Below are positions 52,826 through 61,161 of a DNA stretch of 64,000 nucleotides, in pieces. Source of the DNA: Aquiflexum lacus. Lineage in GTDB: Bacteria; Bacteroidota; Bacteroidia; Cytophagales; Cyclobacteriaceae. The notes below the pieces were generated by a model that ran no database searches, was not told where the DNA came from, and saw only the letters and a program-made list of their open reading frames with translations. The translations under genes were made by a program, and so were the position numbers. Each line of letters opens with the position of its first letter. Within the stretch, counting starts at the first letter, position 1. Location of the stretch: the NCBI RefSeq assembly GCF_015476655.1, contig NZ_JABFHF010000020.1, positions 1 to 64,000 of the forward strand, in the 5' to 3' direction.

Positions 52826-54359
52826 AACGGCTGTTCCAAAATGCTTCTTCCATGACAGGTTCTACTCTTTTGTACTCTTTAGCAACCTTCTTCAAGTAAA
52901 TTGAAGGGTTGTTGACCATTTGGTTCAGTTTCCTGAAATTCTGCTCTTTTATCCAATCTTCTCTTATCCACTCCAAGTAAAAACCCTTGGAATCCAAGAA
53001 TAGCTCAGCATGATCGAAAGGCAATCGATAGTTAATCAAAAACTTTTCGCCCGGATAAGTCACAAGAAATTCTTCGGGATCCATGAGTTTGGACAAGGGC
53101 TCTTTCTCCTTACCATGTATATTTTCAGCAGCATAAGGACTCACAACTGTTGGCTCAACCTGAGAATCTATGTCTACTAAAGTAAGATAATCTATTCTCC
53201 ATAAACCTTTGTTCATCAGTAATTTAATCTTTAATTTTCCTTGAGGAACTTCACCGATTTCAACCATATTAAAATCAGTCGCAATCGGGCCTGTTTCATT
53301 TACCTCTCCTGCATATTCCCATTCCAAATTCTGATTTTGAAAATAAATTTCAACGCCACCCAACATTTCAAAAATCCCCGGCTTTTTTTCCATATTTCCA
53401 AGTTCATGTTGTGCCAAAAAATAAGAAACCGATTTACCCATATAAGCCAATCCTTGATACAGCAAATAGGTAGTCATCATGGTCTGCCGCTTTCCAAGAA
53501 CCAATCCAAAATTTCCAGGCTTCTCAATATCAAAATCCAAAATCAGCTCTTCTTTTGAATGGAGGTTGGTCGGGTCGCTTTCCGAAAAGTACTCTTTGTG
53601 GTCCAATAGCTTTACCTCTTCCAAGCAATCACCTTGGGGACTTTTACAATCCTTTGGGATTCTGGAGTTTTCAGTGAGGAAAAAGTCACCCTTAGGACTT
53701 GCAAAGACCCTTTGATGTGCCTCTTTTTCAAAACACAGAATATTGGCATATCTTATCGAGTGGGTTTCCAATGCTTCATTGGTCAGTGTCAGTTGAAAAT
53801 CTTTTTTGTATTTTGCCTCATACAGCATGTCGACATCATTTTTTTCAAGAGATGGTAAGATGCTTGTTGAAAAACCTTCTGCCAAAATCCTTAATGTATC
53901 ATCAGTCTCTGCATAAAAAGTCGGACAAGAACCAAAACAGGTCTTGGGGCTAAGAATGCAAAGTACAGCAACACCTCCTATAAGGGCTGTGGTAAAACCA
54001 AGACCACCTCCCAAGGAATTTCCAGGGTCATTAGTTTCTACAAGTGCTACCTCATCAAGTGAAAAAGTAAAAGGATCTACTATTTCTTTTCTGTTGTCTG
54101 GCCTTATCCTCCTTTCAACAACCCTTCTCTGAATATTTAGTAGTTCGCCATAACCTGAAAGATTATTTTGCACGTCATCCAAAAACCAAAAATTCAAAAT
54201 AAACACACTTCCATCCTTCATATGGACTTTCATGAATTTATTTTCAGGGTTCAGGTATTGGATTTGAGCTGTGGAATTAATTTCTCTTCTGACGGGTGCG
54301 GTTTTACAGGAGGAAACCAAAAAACATATAGTCAATATCCAAAAAAGAAACATTTTCAT
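52815..54359 (-). CDS. Large lipoprotein, unknown function
   Basis: 514 residues from the ATG at 54359 (MKMFLFWILTICFLV), chosen over an ATG 24 codons upstream because the preceding residues are basic and polar while this start begins the signal with lipobox VSSC. A second hydrophobic segment lies near 120-145 (GGGLGFTTALIGGVAVLCIL), followed by SPKTCFGSCPTFY, four closely spaced cysteines. The C-terminal half is mixed alpha/beta. No family recognised; sits with its small partner downstream. Confidence 0.75.
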   Translation of the reverse strand: MKMFLFWILTICFLVSSCKTAPVRREINSTAQIQYLNPENKFMKVHMKDGSVFILNFWFLDDVQNNLSGYGELLNIQRRVVERRIRPDNRKEIVDPFTFSLDEVALVETNDPGNSLGGGLGFTTALIGGVAVLCILSPKTCFGSCPTFYAETDDTLRILAEGFSTSILPSLEKNDVDMLYEAKYKKDFQLTLTNEALETHSIRYANILCFEKEAHQRVFASPKGDFFLTENSRIPKDCKSPQGDCLEEVKLLDHKEYFSESDPTNLHSKEELILDFDIEKPGNFGLVLGKRQTMMTTYLLYQGLAYMGKSVSYFLAQHELGNMEKKPGIFEMLGGVEIYFQNQNLEWEYAGEVNETGPIATDFNMVEIGEVPQGKLKIKLLMNKGLWRIDYLTLVDIDSQVEPTVVSPYAAENIHGKEKEPLSKLMDPEEFLVTYPGEKFLINYRLPFDHAELFLDSKGFYLEWIREDWIKEQNFRKLNQMVNNPSIYLKKVAKEYKRVEPVMEEAFWNSRYVY

Positions 54360-54484
54360 TTTCTTGAATTTATGAAATCTCCTGAAGCCTCTATTCATAA
54401 AATTGATGTCTAAAATGTTATAGAAAAACATTTAAATTTTCAGTTGGAATTTAGAAAATTTGAAGTCTCCATAAAAATTGAAAA

Positions 54485-54598
54485 ATGCAAAAACCCAAAT
54501 TAAATTGGGGAAAATCAATAAATGAAGAAATAGTTGATCTTATTGAGGCAAGTTACTTTGGAAAAAAGGTCCTTAGAAAGAATCCTGACTTTCCCTAA
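54485..54598 (+). CDS. Possible small protein, 37 codons
   Basis: ATG at 54485, stop TAA at 54596. Reads MQKPKLNWGKSINEEIVDLI and ends VLRKNPDFP, with plausible amino-acid composition. No recognisable homolog, no ribosome binding site of note. It could be a real small gene or chance; nothing but reading-frame quality supports it. Confidence 0.25.
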   Translation: MQKPKLNWGKSINEEIVDLIEASYFGKKVLRKNPDFP

Positions 54599-54698
54599 AA
54601 GATTCCTCACTTCGCTAAAGCGTCACAGAAAAAATAGGGATACGAAAAGCCCGTTCTGAAAGAAGATGCATTAATCCTTCATCCTTTCTCCTCCATCC

Positions 54699-54728
54699 TT
54701 GCTTAATTTCTGAATTAAAGTAAATTTG
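54699..54728 (+). promoter_or_regulatory. Candidate Bacteroidetes promoter for smc
   Basis: TTG at 54699-54701 and TAAATTTG at 54721-54728, an exact TAnnTTTG -7 element, spaced 19 bp; 28 bp from the start codon. Confidence 0.6.
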
Positions 54729-54756
54729 TCTGGTATTCAATTTCAACAATTACAGG

Positions 54757-57700
54757 ATGCTGCTGAGTAAGCTGGAGATTAAGGGATTTAAAAGTTTTGG
54801 TGACCGGATGGTCATACATTTTGACAAGGGGATTACTGGAGTTGTAGGGCCAAACGGCTGTGGCAAGTCCAATGTGGTAGATGCCATTAGATGGGTCTTG
54901 GGTGAGCAAAAGTCAAGGATGCTCCGGTCAGACAAAATGGAAAATGTGATTTTTAACGGAACAAAAAACCGTAAGCCCACCAACCTTGCTGAGGTTTCCC
55001 TCACTTTCGAGAACACCAAAAACCTACTTCCAACTGAATACACGCACGTTACCATTACCCGCAGGTATTATCGAAGTGGAGAAAGTGAATACCTGCTTAA
55101 TGGTGTTACCTGCAGGCTGAAGGACATTACCAACCTATTTATGGATACGGGCATCAACTCCAACAGCTACGCCATCATAGAGTTGAAAATGATCGATGAA
55201 TTGCTCAATGACAAGAACAATTCAAGAAGAGAGCTTTTTGAGGAAGCAGCCGGAATATCCAAATTCAAAACCAGAAAAAAGGAAACACTCAGAAAGTTAG
55301 AGGATACGGATGCGGATCTGGAGCGTGTTGAGGATGTACTTTTTGAAATTGAAAAAAACCTGAAGAGTCTTGAAAAACAGGCAAAACAGACTGCAAGGTA
55401 TTTTGAAATCAAACAGGAATATAAAGAGGCAAGTATCAACCTAGCCAAAAAATCTGTGCAAAAACACAGTGATTCCCTGATTTCAATTCATAAAAAAGTT
55501 CAGGAAGAAACTGACCGGAAATTAGAAATTAACACCAAAATCGCTGAAAAAGAAGCCTTTTTGGAGCATAATAAATCGGAATTGATTCTAAAGGAAAAAC
55601 TCCTTTCTTCCAGACAAAAGACATTGAATGAGCATGTCAATAAAATCCGGCAATTTGAAAGTGATAAAAAAATCAAGAATGAAAGGCTGAGATTTTTGGA
55701 GGACAGGTCCCAAAAACTCAGGGAACAAATTGATGCTGACCGCAAGTCAAATGACCGGGCAGGTTTCAGCATCCGATCTTTGGAACAGGAAAAAGAAAGT
55801 GCTGCAAAATTATTGGCAGAAAAGGAATTTGTTGTAGAAGAACTCAGAAGGGATTACGAATCACAAAAAAACCAACAGACTACTACACAGGAAAAGCAGA
55901 AAGTGCTTTCCCGTCAGTTTTCAGAATCAAAAGACAAAGTTTACCAACTTTCAAAAGACCTTGAAATCAAGCAAATCCAGCTTTCCACCTTAAAACAGGA
56001 ACTTGAAAAAACAGCTTCTGATGACAACAGTCAGGAAGCAAGTTTGTCTGATTTTGAAGATAAATTGGTCATATTGAGAGCGCAGCTGGAGAATAAAACC
56101 AAGAAGCTCAGTATCATTAAGGCAAAAGAAGAAGACCAATCCCAGAAAATTGAGGAATCCAACAGGATCATAGATATGATTCGGGAAGAGATTACGCAGA
56201 CGTCTAGGAAACTTGATGCCAAACAAAATGAGTTTAACCTGACCAAATCACTGGTTGAAAATTTGGAAGGCTTTCCTGAAGCCATCAAATTCCTAAAGAA
56301 AAATTCCGATTGGGGAAAAAACACCCCGCTCCTATCCGATATCCTGACCACGGAAGAAAAATACCGGGTGACCATCGAAAACTATCTGGAAACCTACATG
56401 AATTATTATGTAGTCGAGACAGAAGCCCAAGCCATCGCAGCAGTTAACTTATTGAGCGATGCCGCCAAAGGCAAAGCCAATTTTTTTGTCCTTGAACATT
56501 TCAATAGCTTTCATCCTACCCAAACCAAGCTTTTTGCCAATGCCATACCGGCAACAGAAATCATTGAGTATGATGAAAAATATGCCAAACTGATTGGTTT
56601 CATCTTGGATGATGTCTACATCGTCAAAGGAGAATATCAGGACTTTCCTCAAGACAAAACCGCAATTTTCATCACGGAAAACGGAAAGTTTACCAAAAGA
56701 AAATTCAGTATTTCAGGAGGTTCTGTAGGTTTATTTGAAGGAAAAAGGATTGGTAGAGCAAAGAACCTGGAAAAGCTGGAGAAAGAGATCAAAGAACTGA
56801 ACAAGAAGGTTTCTGCGACTAGATCCAATTTGGACGGAAAAATCAGTGATCTTTTGAAACTGAAAGAGGTCAGTTTCAAATCTGCCATAGAGAAGATCCA
56901 ACAGGAATTCAATGAGGTCAATCAGGAGTTTATTTCTATCCGTACCCGAAAAGAACAGTTGAGTGAATTACTTTCCTCCAATGCCAATAAACGGGAGGAT
57001 ATTCTTGAAAGAATAGAGACCATTCAGGAAAGCCTGGAGTTTATCGGGCCAGAACTCGAAAAAGAAAAATCACTATTCGCATCAGTGGAAGAAGAACTGG
57101 AAGTAGTCAATGAACAACTACAAACTGAAAGTGAAAGTCTCAGCCAAAAATCTTCTGCCTTCAATCAGGAAAATATCCTCTACCATCAGCACAACAATAG
57201 GGTCAACAGCCTCAATCAGGAAATTGAATTTAAGCAATCTGCCTTTGAAAGCAGTAAGGAAAGGATTGAAAAATCCCAAATGGAACAGAGCGCCATCGAT
57301 CTTGAGATCAAAGGATTGTTGGACAACAATGAAATCAAAGATGATGAGCTGATTGAGCTTTATGCAGAAAAAGAAGGCATTGAAAAAGGGGTTACAGAGG
57401 CAGAAAAGGATTATTACGCCTGCCGGGGAGAAATAGACAATACTGATAAACAGATCCGAGAACTTCAGAAATCCAAAGAATCCTTGGATACCTTGATCCA
57501 AGAATTTCAACAGGCCCTCAATGAGGTCAAACTCAAATTGACCAGTCTAAAAGAAAGATTGAGTGTAGAATTTGAAATTGACTTGGATACCTTGATGGAA
57601 GAAAATCCTGATTTGGATGAAGCCTATCTTGAAATGTCTGATGCTGATATGCGGGAAATTGTCCAAAAGGCCAAAGACCGTCTGGAAAGAATTGGTCCTA

Positions 57701-58296
57701 TCAATCCGATGGCAATGGAAGCTTATGATGAAATCAAACTTCGCCATACTTTCATCACTGAACAAAAAGAGGATTTGGTAAAAGCTAAAAACTCCTTGGT
57801 GGAAACCATCAAAGAAATCGATCAGGTAGCCAAGGAAACTTTTCTCGATGCTTTTGGGAAAATCAAGGAAAACTTTATCAAGGTATTCCGTTCCCTGTTT
57901 ACCGATGAAGACCAATGTGACCTGACTTTGGTCGATCCGGATAATCCTTTGGAAAGTCCAATAGAAATTATGGCCAAACCAAAAGGCAAACGACCCTTGA
58001 CCATCAATCAACTTTCAGGTGGTGAAAAAACCTTGACAGCGACCTCACTGCTTTTTGCAATTTACCTGCTGAAGCCTGCACCTTTCTGTATTTTTGATGA
58101 AGTGGATGCCCCATTGGATGATGCCAACATTGACAAGTTCAACAACATCATTCAGACTTTTTCGAAGGAGTCCCAATTTATCATCGTCACACATAATAAG
58201 CGCACCATGGCAAGCACGGACATCATTTATGGCATTACCATGATTGAAGCAGGAGTCTCCAGGGTGGTTCCTGTTGATTTGAGGGAGTTGGCTTAG
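54757..58296 (+). CDS. smc: Chromosome segregation protein SMC
   Basis: 1179 residues, canonical size. Walker A GPNGCGKSNVVDAIRWVLGE (about 31-50), Q-loop region, two long coiled coils (about 170-500 and 660-1000) interrupted by the hinge (about 500-640, FPEAIKFLKKNSDWGKNTP to FSISGGSVGLFEGKRI), C-terminal signature LSGGEKTLTATSLL (about 1086) and Walker B FCIFDEVDAPLDDANID (about 1111). Acts with ScpA/ScpB (not in this window) to organise and segregate chromosomes. A dispersed palindrome begins 4 bp after the stop. Confidence 0.98.
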   Translation: MLLSKLEIKGFKSFGDRMVIHFDKGITGVVGPNGCGKSNVVDAIRWVLGEQKSRMLRSDKMENVIFNGTKNRKPTNLAEVSLTFENTKNLLPTEYTHVTITRRYYRSGESEYLLNGVTCRLKDITNLFMDTGINSNSYAIIELKMIDELLNDKNNSRRELFEEAAGISKFKTRKKETLRKLEDTDADLERVEDVLFEIEKNLKSLEKQAKQTARYFEIKQEYKEASINLAKKSVQKHSDSLISIHKKVQEETDRKLEINTKIAEKEAFLEHNKSELILKEKLLSSRQKTLNEHVNKIRQFESDKKIKNERLRFLEDRSQKLREQIDADRKSNDRAGFSIRSLEQEKESAAKLLAEKEFVVEELRRDYESQKNQQTTTQEKQKVLSRQFSESKDKVYQLSKDLEIKQIQLSTLKQELEKTASDDNSQEASLSDFEDKLVILRAQLENKTKKLSIIKAKEEDQSQKIEESNRIIDMIREEITQTSRKLDAKQNEFNLTKSLVENLEGFPEAIKFLKKNSDWGKNTPLLSDILTTEEKYRVTIENYLETYMNYYVVETEAQAIAAVNLLSDAAKGKANFFVLEHFNSFHPTQTKLFANAIPATEIIEYDEKYAKLIGFILDDVYIVKGEYQDFPQDKTAIFITENGKFTKRKFSISGGSVGLFEGKRIGRAKNLEKLEKEIKELNKKVSATRSNLDGKISDLLKLKEVSFKSAIEKIQQEFNEVNQEFISIRTRKEQLSELLSSNANKREDILERIETIQESLEFIGPELEKEKSLFASVEEELEVVNEQLQTESESLSQKSSAFNQENILYHQHNNRVNSLNQEIEFKQSAFESSKERIEKSQMEQSAIDLEIKGLLDNNEIKDDELIELYAEKEGIEKGVTEAEKDYYACRGEIDNTDKQIRELQKSKESLDTLIQEFQQALNEVKLKLTSLKERLSVEFEIDLDTLMEENPDLDEAYLEMSDADMREIVQKAKDRLERIGPINPMAMEAYDEIKLRHTFITEQKEDLVKAKNSLVETIKEIDQVAKETFLDAFGKIKENFIKVFRSLFTDEDQCDLTLVDPDNPLESPIEIMAKPKGKRPLTINQLSGGEKTLTATSLLFAIYLLKPAPFCIFDEVDAPLDDANIDKFNNIIQTFSKESQFIIVTHNKRTMASTDIIYGITMIEAGVSRVVPVDLRELA

Positions 58297-58299
58297 GGT

Positions 58300-58334
58300 G
58301 ATTCGTGCCATGACTTTGAGTTATGGCATGAATA
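58300..58334. repeat. Large palindrome downstream of smc
   Basis: GATTCGTGCCATGACT, 3-base loop, AGTTATGGCATGAATA: a 16-bp stem with about two mismatches plus the outer bases. Same element as 61118-61152. No T run on either side, so a termination role is not obvious, though it starts immediately after the smc stop. Confidence 0.88.
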
Positions 58335-58565
58335 GGCTTTTAACTTGAAGTTATGGTATAAACAAAAATTTTGTCCATACTTAGGTTATGATTTAGCTTT
58401 TTGAGAACGTGATTCAGCTTGGAGACGTGGGGCATCTCGGAGCGATTACCTGTCCGCCATTGCTAAAGTTAGTTCGGGGAACCATCCTTTCCGTCACCAC
58501 TGACCGCCCCATGTTTTCTTAGGTGCTATTATATGCGGTTTTCCTCCTTTCGGGCAAGTAACACC

Positions 58566-58871
58566 TTAAATTTTTATATTTAGTTCAAGTTTTCCGCCGA
58601 AACCAAGTTCTATGATTTTTTGGAGTGTTGAAATTCGTGCTTCCTTAATGTTGTTCTCGATTTTTGAAATGTAGGATTTTGTAGTTCCAACTTTTTCTGC
58701 AAGCTGTTCTTGTGTCATTCCCATTTCAATCCGAGTATCGTGAATTAAAGCCCCGATTTTGAAGGCTTCATAACCTGCTTCCAGTTCGTCACGCTCTTTT
58801 GTCCCTCGTTTGCCGTAGTTCTTTTCTTTAAACTCTTCAAGAGTCATTAAATTTTTATTTTTCGCTTTCAT
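58566..58871 (-). CDS. XRE-family antitoxin (HigA-like) of a toxin-antitoxin pair
   Basis: 101 residues. XRE helix-turn-helix at about 40-92: IGALIHDTRIEMGMTQEQLAEKVGTTKSYISKIENN. It is 17 bp overlapping with and downstream of the RelE/HigB-type toxin gene, the HigB-HigA order. Acts as toxin inhibitor and autorepressor by family analogy. Different from the HigA-type gene at 16285-16599 (which lacks this N-terminal acidic extension). Confidence 0.9.
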   Translation of the reverse strand: MKAKNKNLMTLEEFKEKNYGKRGTKERDELEAGYEAFKIGALIHDTRIEMGMTQEQLAEKVGTTKSYISKIENNIKEARISTLQKIIELGFGGKLELNIKI

Positions 58872-59202
58872 ATTCTACTTTTATTTTAAGTGCCTTTTCT
58901 ATTTCTCTCTTGGGGGTCTTTCGTGTTTTCTTTTGAAACCCGTTTGCTAATACAACCAATTGCCCTTGGTCAAAAAAACAGAAAATTCTAAAAATGTCGC
59001 TTCCTAGTTGAACTCGAATTTCATAAAGACCATCGGTATTCTCTATGTGTTTGAGATATGTTTCCGGAATTCTTTGTAACTCCTCAATTAAATCAAAAGT
59101 CCAAACAATTTTTGCCTTTACTTTTTTAGTTTGTCTGGAAAAGAAGTCTTGAAAGTAGTTCTTGTAAAACGTTATCTTCCTATGCTTCTGATTTTTATCC
59201 AC
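58855..59202 (-). CDS. RelE/HigB-type toxin
   Basis: 115 residues. Phage-derived Gp49-like/HigB family layout: basic N-terminus (KITFYKNYFQDFFSRQ), LIEELQRIPETYLKHIENTDGLYEIRVQLGSDIFRIFCFF, then VLANGFQKKTRKTPKREIEKAL. The conserved IFRIFCFF and KKT..TP segments are those of ribosome-dependent mRNA interferases of this family. Overlaps the antitoxin by 17 bp, so the module is translationally coupled. Divergent region upstream contains an inverted repeat at 59311-59366. Confidence 0.9.
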   Translation of the reverse strand: MDKNQKHRKITFYKNYFQDFFSRQTKKVKAKIVWTFDLIEELQRIPETYLKHIENTDGLYEIRVQLGSDIFRIFCFFDQGQLVVLANGFQKKTRKTPKREIEKALKIKVEYESEK

Positions 59203-59612
59203 ATTACAAAATTACAAAGGTTTCCCTATAGTGAAACAAAAAAGTTGATTTATTTTTTACAAAATGTCTTCTTGTTGGGGTTCTGGTAATCGCATATATC
59301 GATTTGCCTTCCGCCACATATGGCGCTAATGATTCCTATAGGTAACGTTGGCGCCATAAATGGCGGATATATTTGAATTATCTAAACTTAAAACTAATAT
59401 TCTAAATATCCAATCTGCCCAAGGGGCTATTTATTTGATAAAAGCCTTTGGTTGTGATATTTGCATATGGCAGAAAGGCTTCAAATATTTTTTCAAAAAA
59501 TTTTCTTTGTATTATTTCAGCTAAACGTTTAATACTTTATCTTTAGGTCTATTAGTTTAGATTACATGATTTCTTCCCATTCACCAATATTTTTAACGAA
59601 CCACATAAAGCC
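59203..59612. other. Gene-free stretch of 410 bp upstream of the toxin gene
   Basis: Contains the 59311-59366 inverted repeat and, toward 59613, an AT-rich promoter-like region for the TlpA-like gene. No coding potential. Confidence 0.6.
59311..59366. repeat. 16-bp inverted repeat upstream of the toxin-antitoxin module
   Basis: CCGCCACATATGGCGC (59311-59326) and GCGCCATAAATGGCGG (59351-59366), 14 of 16 positions pairing, 24-bp spacer. GC-rich compared with its surroundings. Could be an operator, a recombination site or a relic of a mobile element. Confidence 0.75.
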
Positions 59613-61025
59613 ATGAAAAAACAAACCTTGTTATCCCTCATTATCCTCATAGCCTTCTTTTCCTGTTCGGAAAAAGAAAAAGACATCAACACAACCATCA
59701 CGATTGCAGGTAAACTGGAAAACCATACGGGTCCGGTAATAAAAGTATCCCTCGAAGATGAATTGTCTGTAGATTCCCTTCAAAGCGACGGTTCATTTTT
59801 GTTAAAATTTGATTACGAGGAAACTGAATTGTTTTTGGTCCAAAATGCTGACCTCAGGTTTAGTCTATATTTAAGCCCGGGCGACAGTATTTATCTGACT
59901 GGAGATGCGGAGGAATTTGGTGCCACTTTTCTGGCAAGCGGAGATAAGGCTGGTGAAAATTCATACCTCCGCAAGAAAATGAAATCCATGAATGAAAGTG
60001 GGCTGAACAACATCATGGAATTGATGGCCTTGAAACAGGATGAATATTTTATGAAGAAAGACAGCATGTTGAATGTTGTCAAAACCAATTACAACGAATT
60101 GAATAATACTGAAGGAATTGACCCTGAATTTTTGGAATTGGAAAATTCGTTTTTCACCTATCAAAGTCTATTTATGGATCAGATATACCCTATGTATCAT
60201 GGGTATATCACCAAAACGAATCAGGACTCAGTAGATTTCCCACGTGAAAGAATTCAGGCAGAAATAGAAAATGTACCATTAGACCGAAAGGAATTATTGG
60301 CCGTAGCCCCTTACAAGAATATCGTTGATTCAAGAATCCAGAAATTATCTTCGGCCTTGATGAAAGAAGATTCCACTTTAACTTCCTACGAAGACGCTTC
60401 CAACTTGGCAATAGATTCATTGCTTAAGGATGCTGAGATGAGGGATTATTTTAAATATGAAAACATAAAAATGAACATGGAATACAGGGGACCTGTCCAT
60501 GTGGAGGAGCAGTACAAAAAATTCCTGGCGGAAAACTCAACTCCAAAATTTGTTGAAAAACTCGAAAAAATCAAGGCAAAATGGGAACCTATCAGTCCCG
60601 GAAAAGAAGTCCCTGATTTCTCATTTGTAGATATTGATGGCAATGCTGTAAAAATGAGCGACCTGAAAGGTAAACTTGTATACATCGATATTTGGGCAAC
60701 TTGGTGCGGGCCATGCATTGCAGAACATCCTCATTGGGATAAAATGAAAGAGGAATACAAAGACAAACCTGTTGCTTTCCTCACAGTTTCAATTGACGAT
60801 ACCAAAGAACCTTGGGAGAAAATGGTCAAAAACAAAAAAATGGATGGTCTTCAATGGTTTGCTGAAAACGCTTGGCAATCAGAACTCACTCAGTTTTTCA
60901 TGGTCAATGCTATCCCAAGGTTCTTACTTTTGGATACCGAAGGCAAAATTTTAGATCCTTCAGCTGACAGGCCTTCAGGTGATATTAGGGAAACATTGGA
61001 CAAACACTTGGAAGGGTTGGTTTGA
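59613..61025 (+). CDS. TlpA-like thiol:disulfide oxidoreductase lipoprotein
   Basis: 470 residues. Lipobox FFSC (Cys18). An N-terminal DUF4369-like domain of ~200 residues (ITIAGKLENHTGPVIKVSL, SPGDSIYLTGDAEEF), a helical middle, then a TlpA/AhpC-TSA thioredoxin domain about 330-470 with VPDFSFVDIDGNAVKMSDLKGK and the redox centre WATWCGPC (about 365/368) and a cis-Pro strand AIPRFLLLDTEGKI. Typical periplasmic reductant-type thioredoxins of Bacteroidetes. Substrate unknown. Confidence 0.93.
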   Translation: MKKQTLLSLIILIAFFSCSEKEKDINTTITIAGKLENHTGPVIKVSLEDELSVDSLQSDGSFLLKFDYEETELFLVQNADLRFSLYLSPGDSIYLTGDAEEFGATFLASGDKAGENSYLRKKMKSMNESGLNNIMELMALKQDEYFMKKDSMLNVVKTNYNELNNTEGIDPEFLELENSFFTYQSLFMDQIYPMYHGYITKTNQDSVDFPRERIQAEIENVPLDRKELLAVAPYKNIVDSRIQKLSSALMKEDSTLTSYEDASNLAIDSLLKDAEMRDYFKYENIKMNMEYRGPVHVEEQYKKFLAENSTPKFVEKLEKIKAKWEPISPGKEVPDFSFVDIDGNAVKMSDLKGKLVYIDIWATWCGPCIAEHPHWDKMKEEYKDKPVAFLTVSIDDTKEPWEKMVKNKKMDGLQWFAENAWQSELTQFFMVNAIPRFLLLDTEGKILDPSADRPSGDIRETLDKHLEGLV

Positions 61026-61117
61026 AACTGATAGTGATTTTTAATTGAGGAGGATTCAGTCATAAATATCTTATACATGGGCATTAGGCAGGATTCTGAC
61101 TTTAAATCACTTTGGCT

Positions 61118-61152
61118 GATTCATGCCATGACTTGGAGTCATGGCATGAATC
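61118..61152. repeat. Perfect large palindrome between convergent genes
   Basis: GATTCATGCCATGACT, loop TGG, AGTCATGGCATGAATC: a perfect 16-bp stem. It sits 93 bp after the TlpA-like stop and 10 bp before the DUF1501 stop, and is a second copy of the palindrome at 58300-58334. Confidence 0.95.
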
Positions 61153-61161
61153 AAGATTTCA

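Larger units (their letters stand above)
54360..54756. other. Upstream region of smc, 397 bp
   Basis: Contains a 37-codon plus-strand frame (54485-54598), then a sequence with low-complexity aaaagattcctcacttcgctaaagcg words and the smc promoter at 54699-54728. Nothing else supported. Confidence 0.5.
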
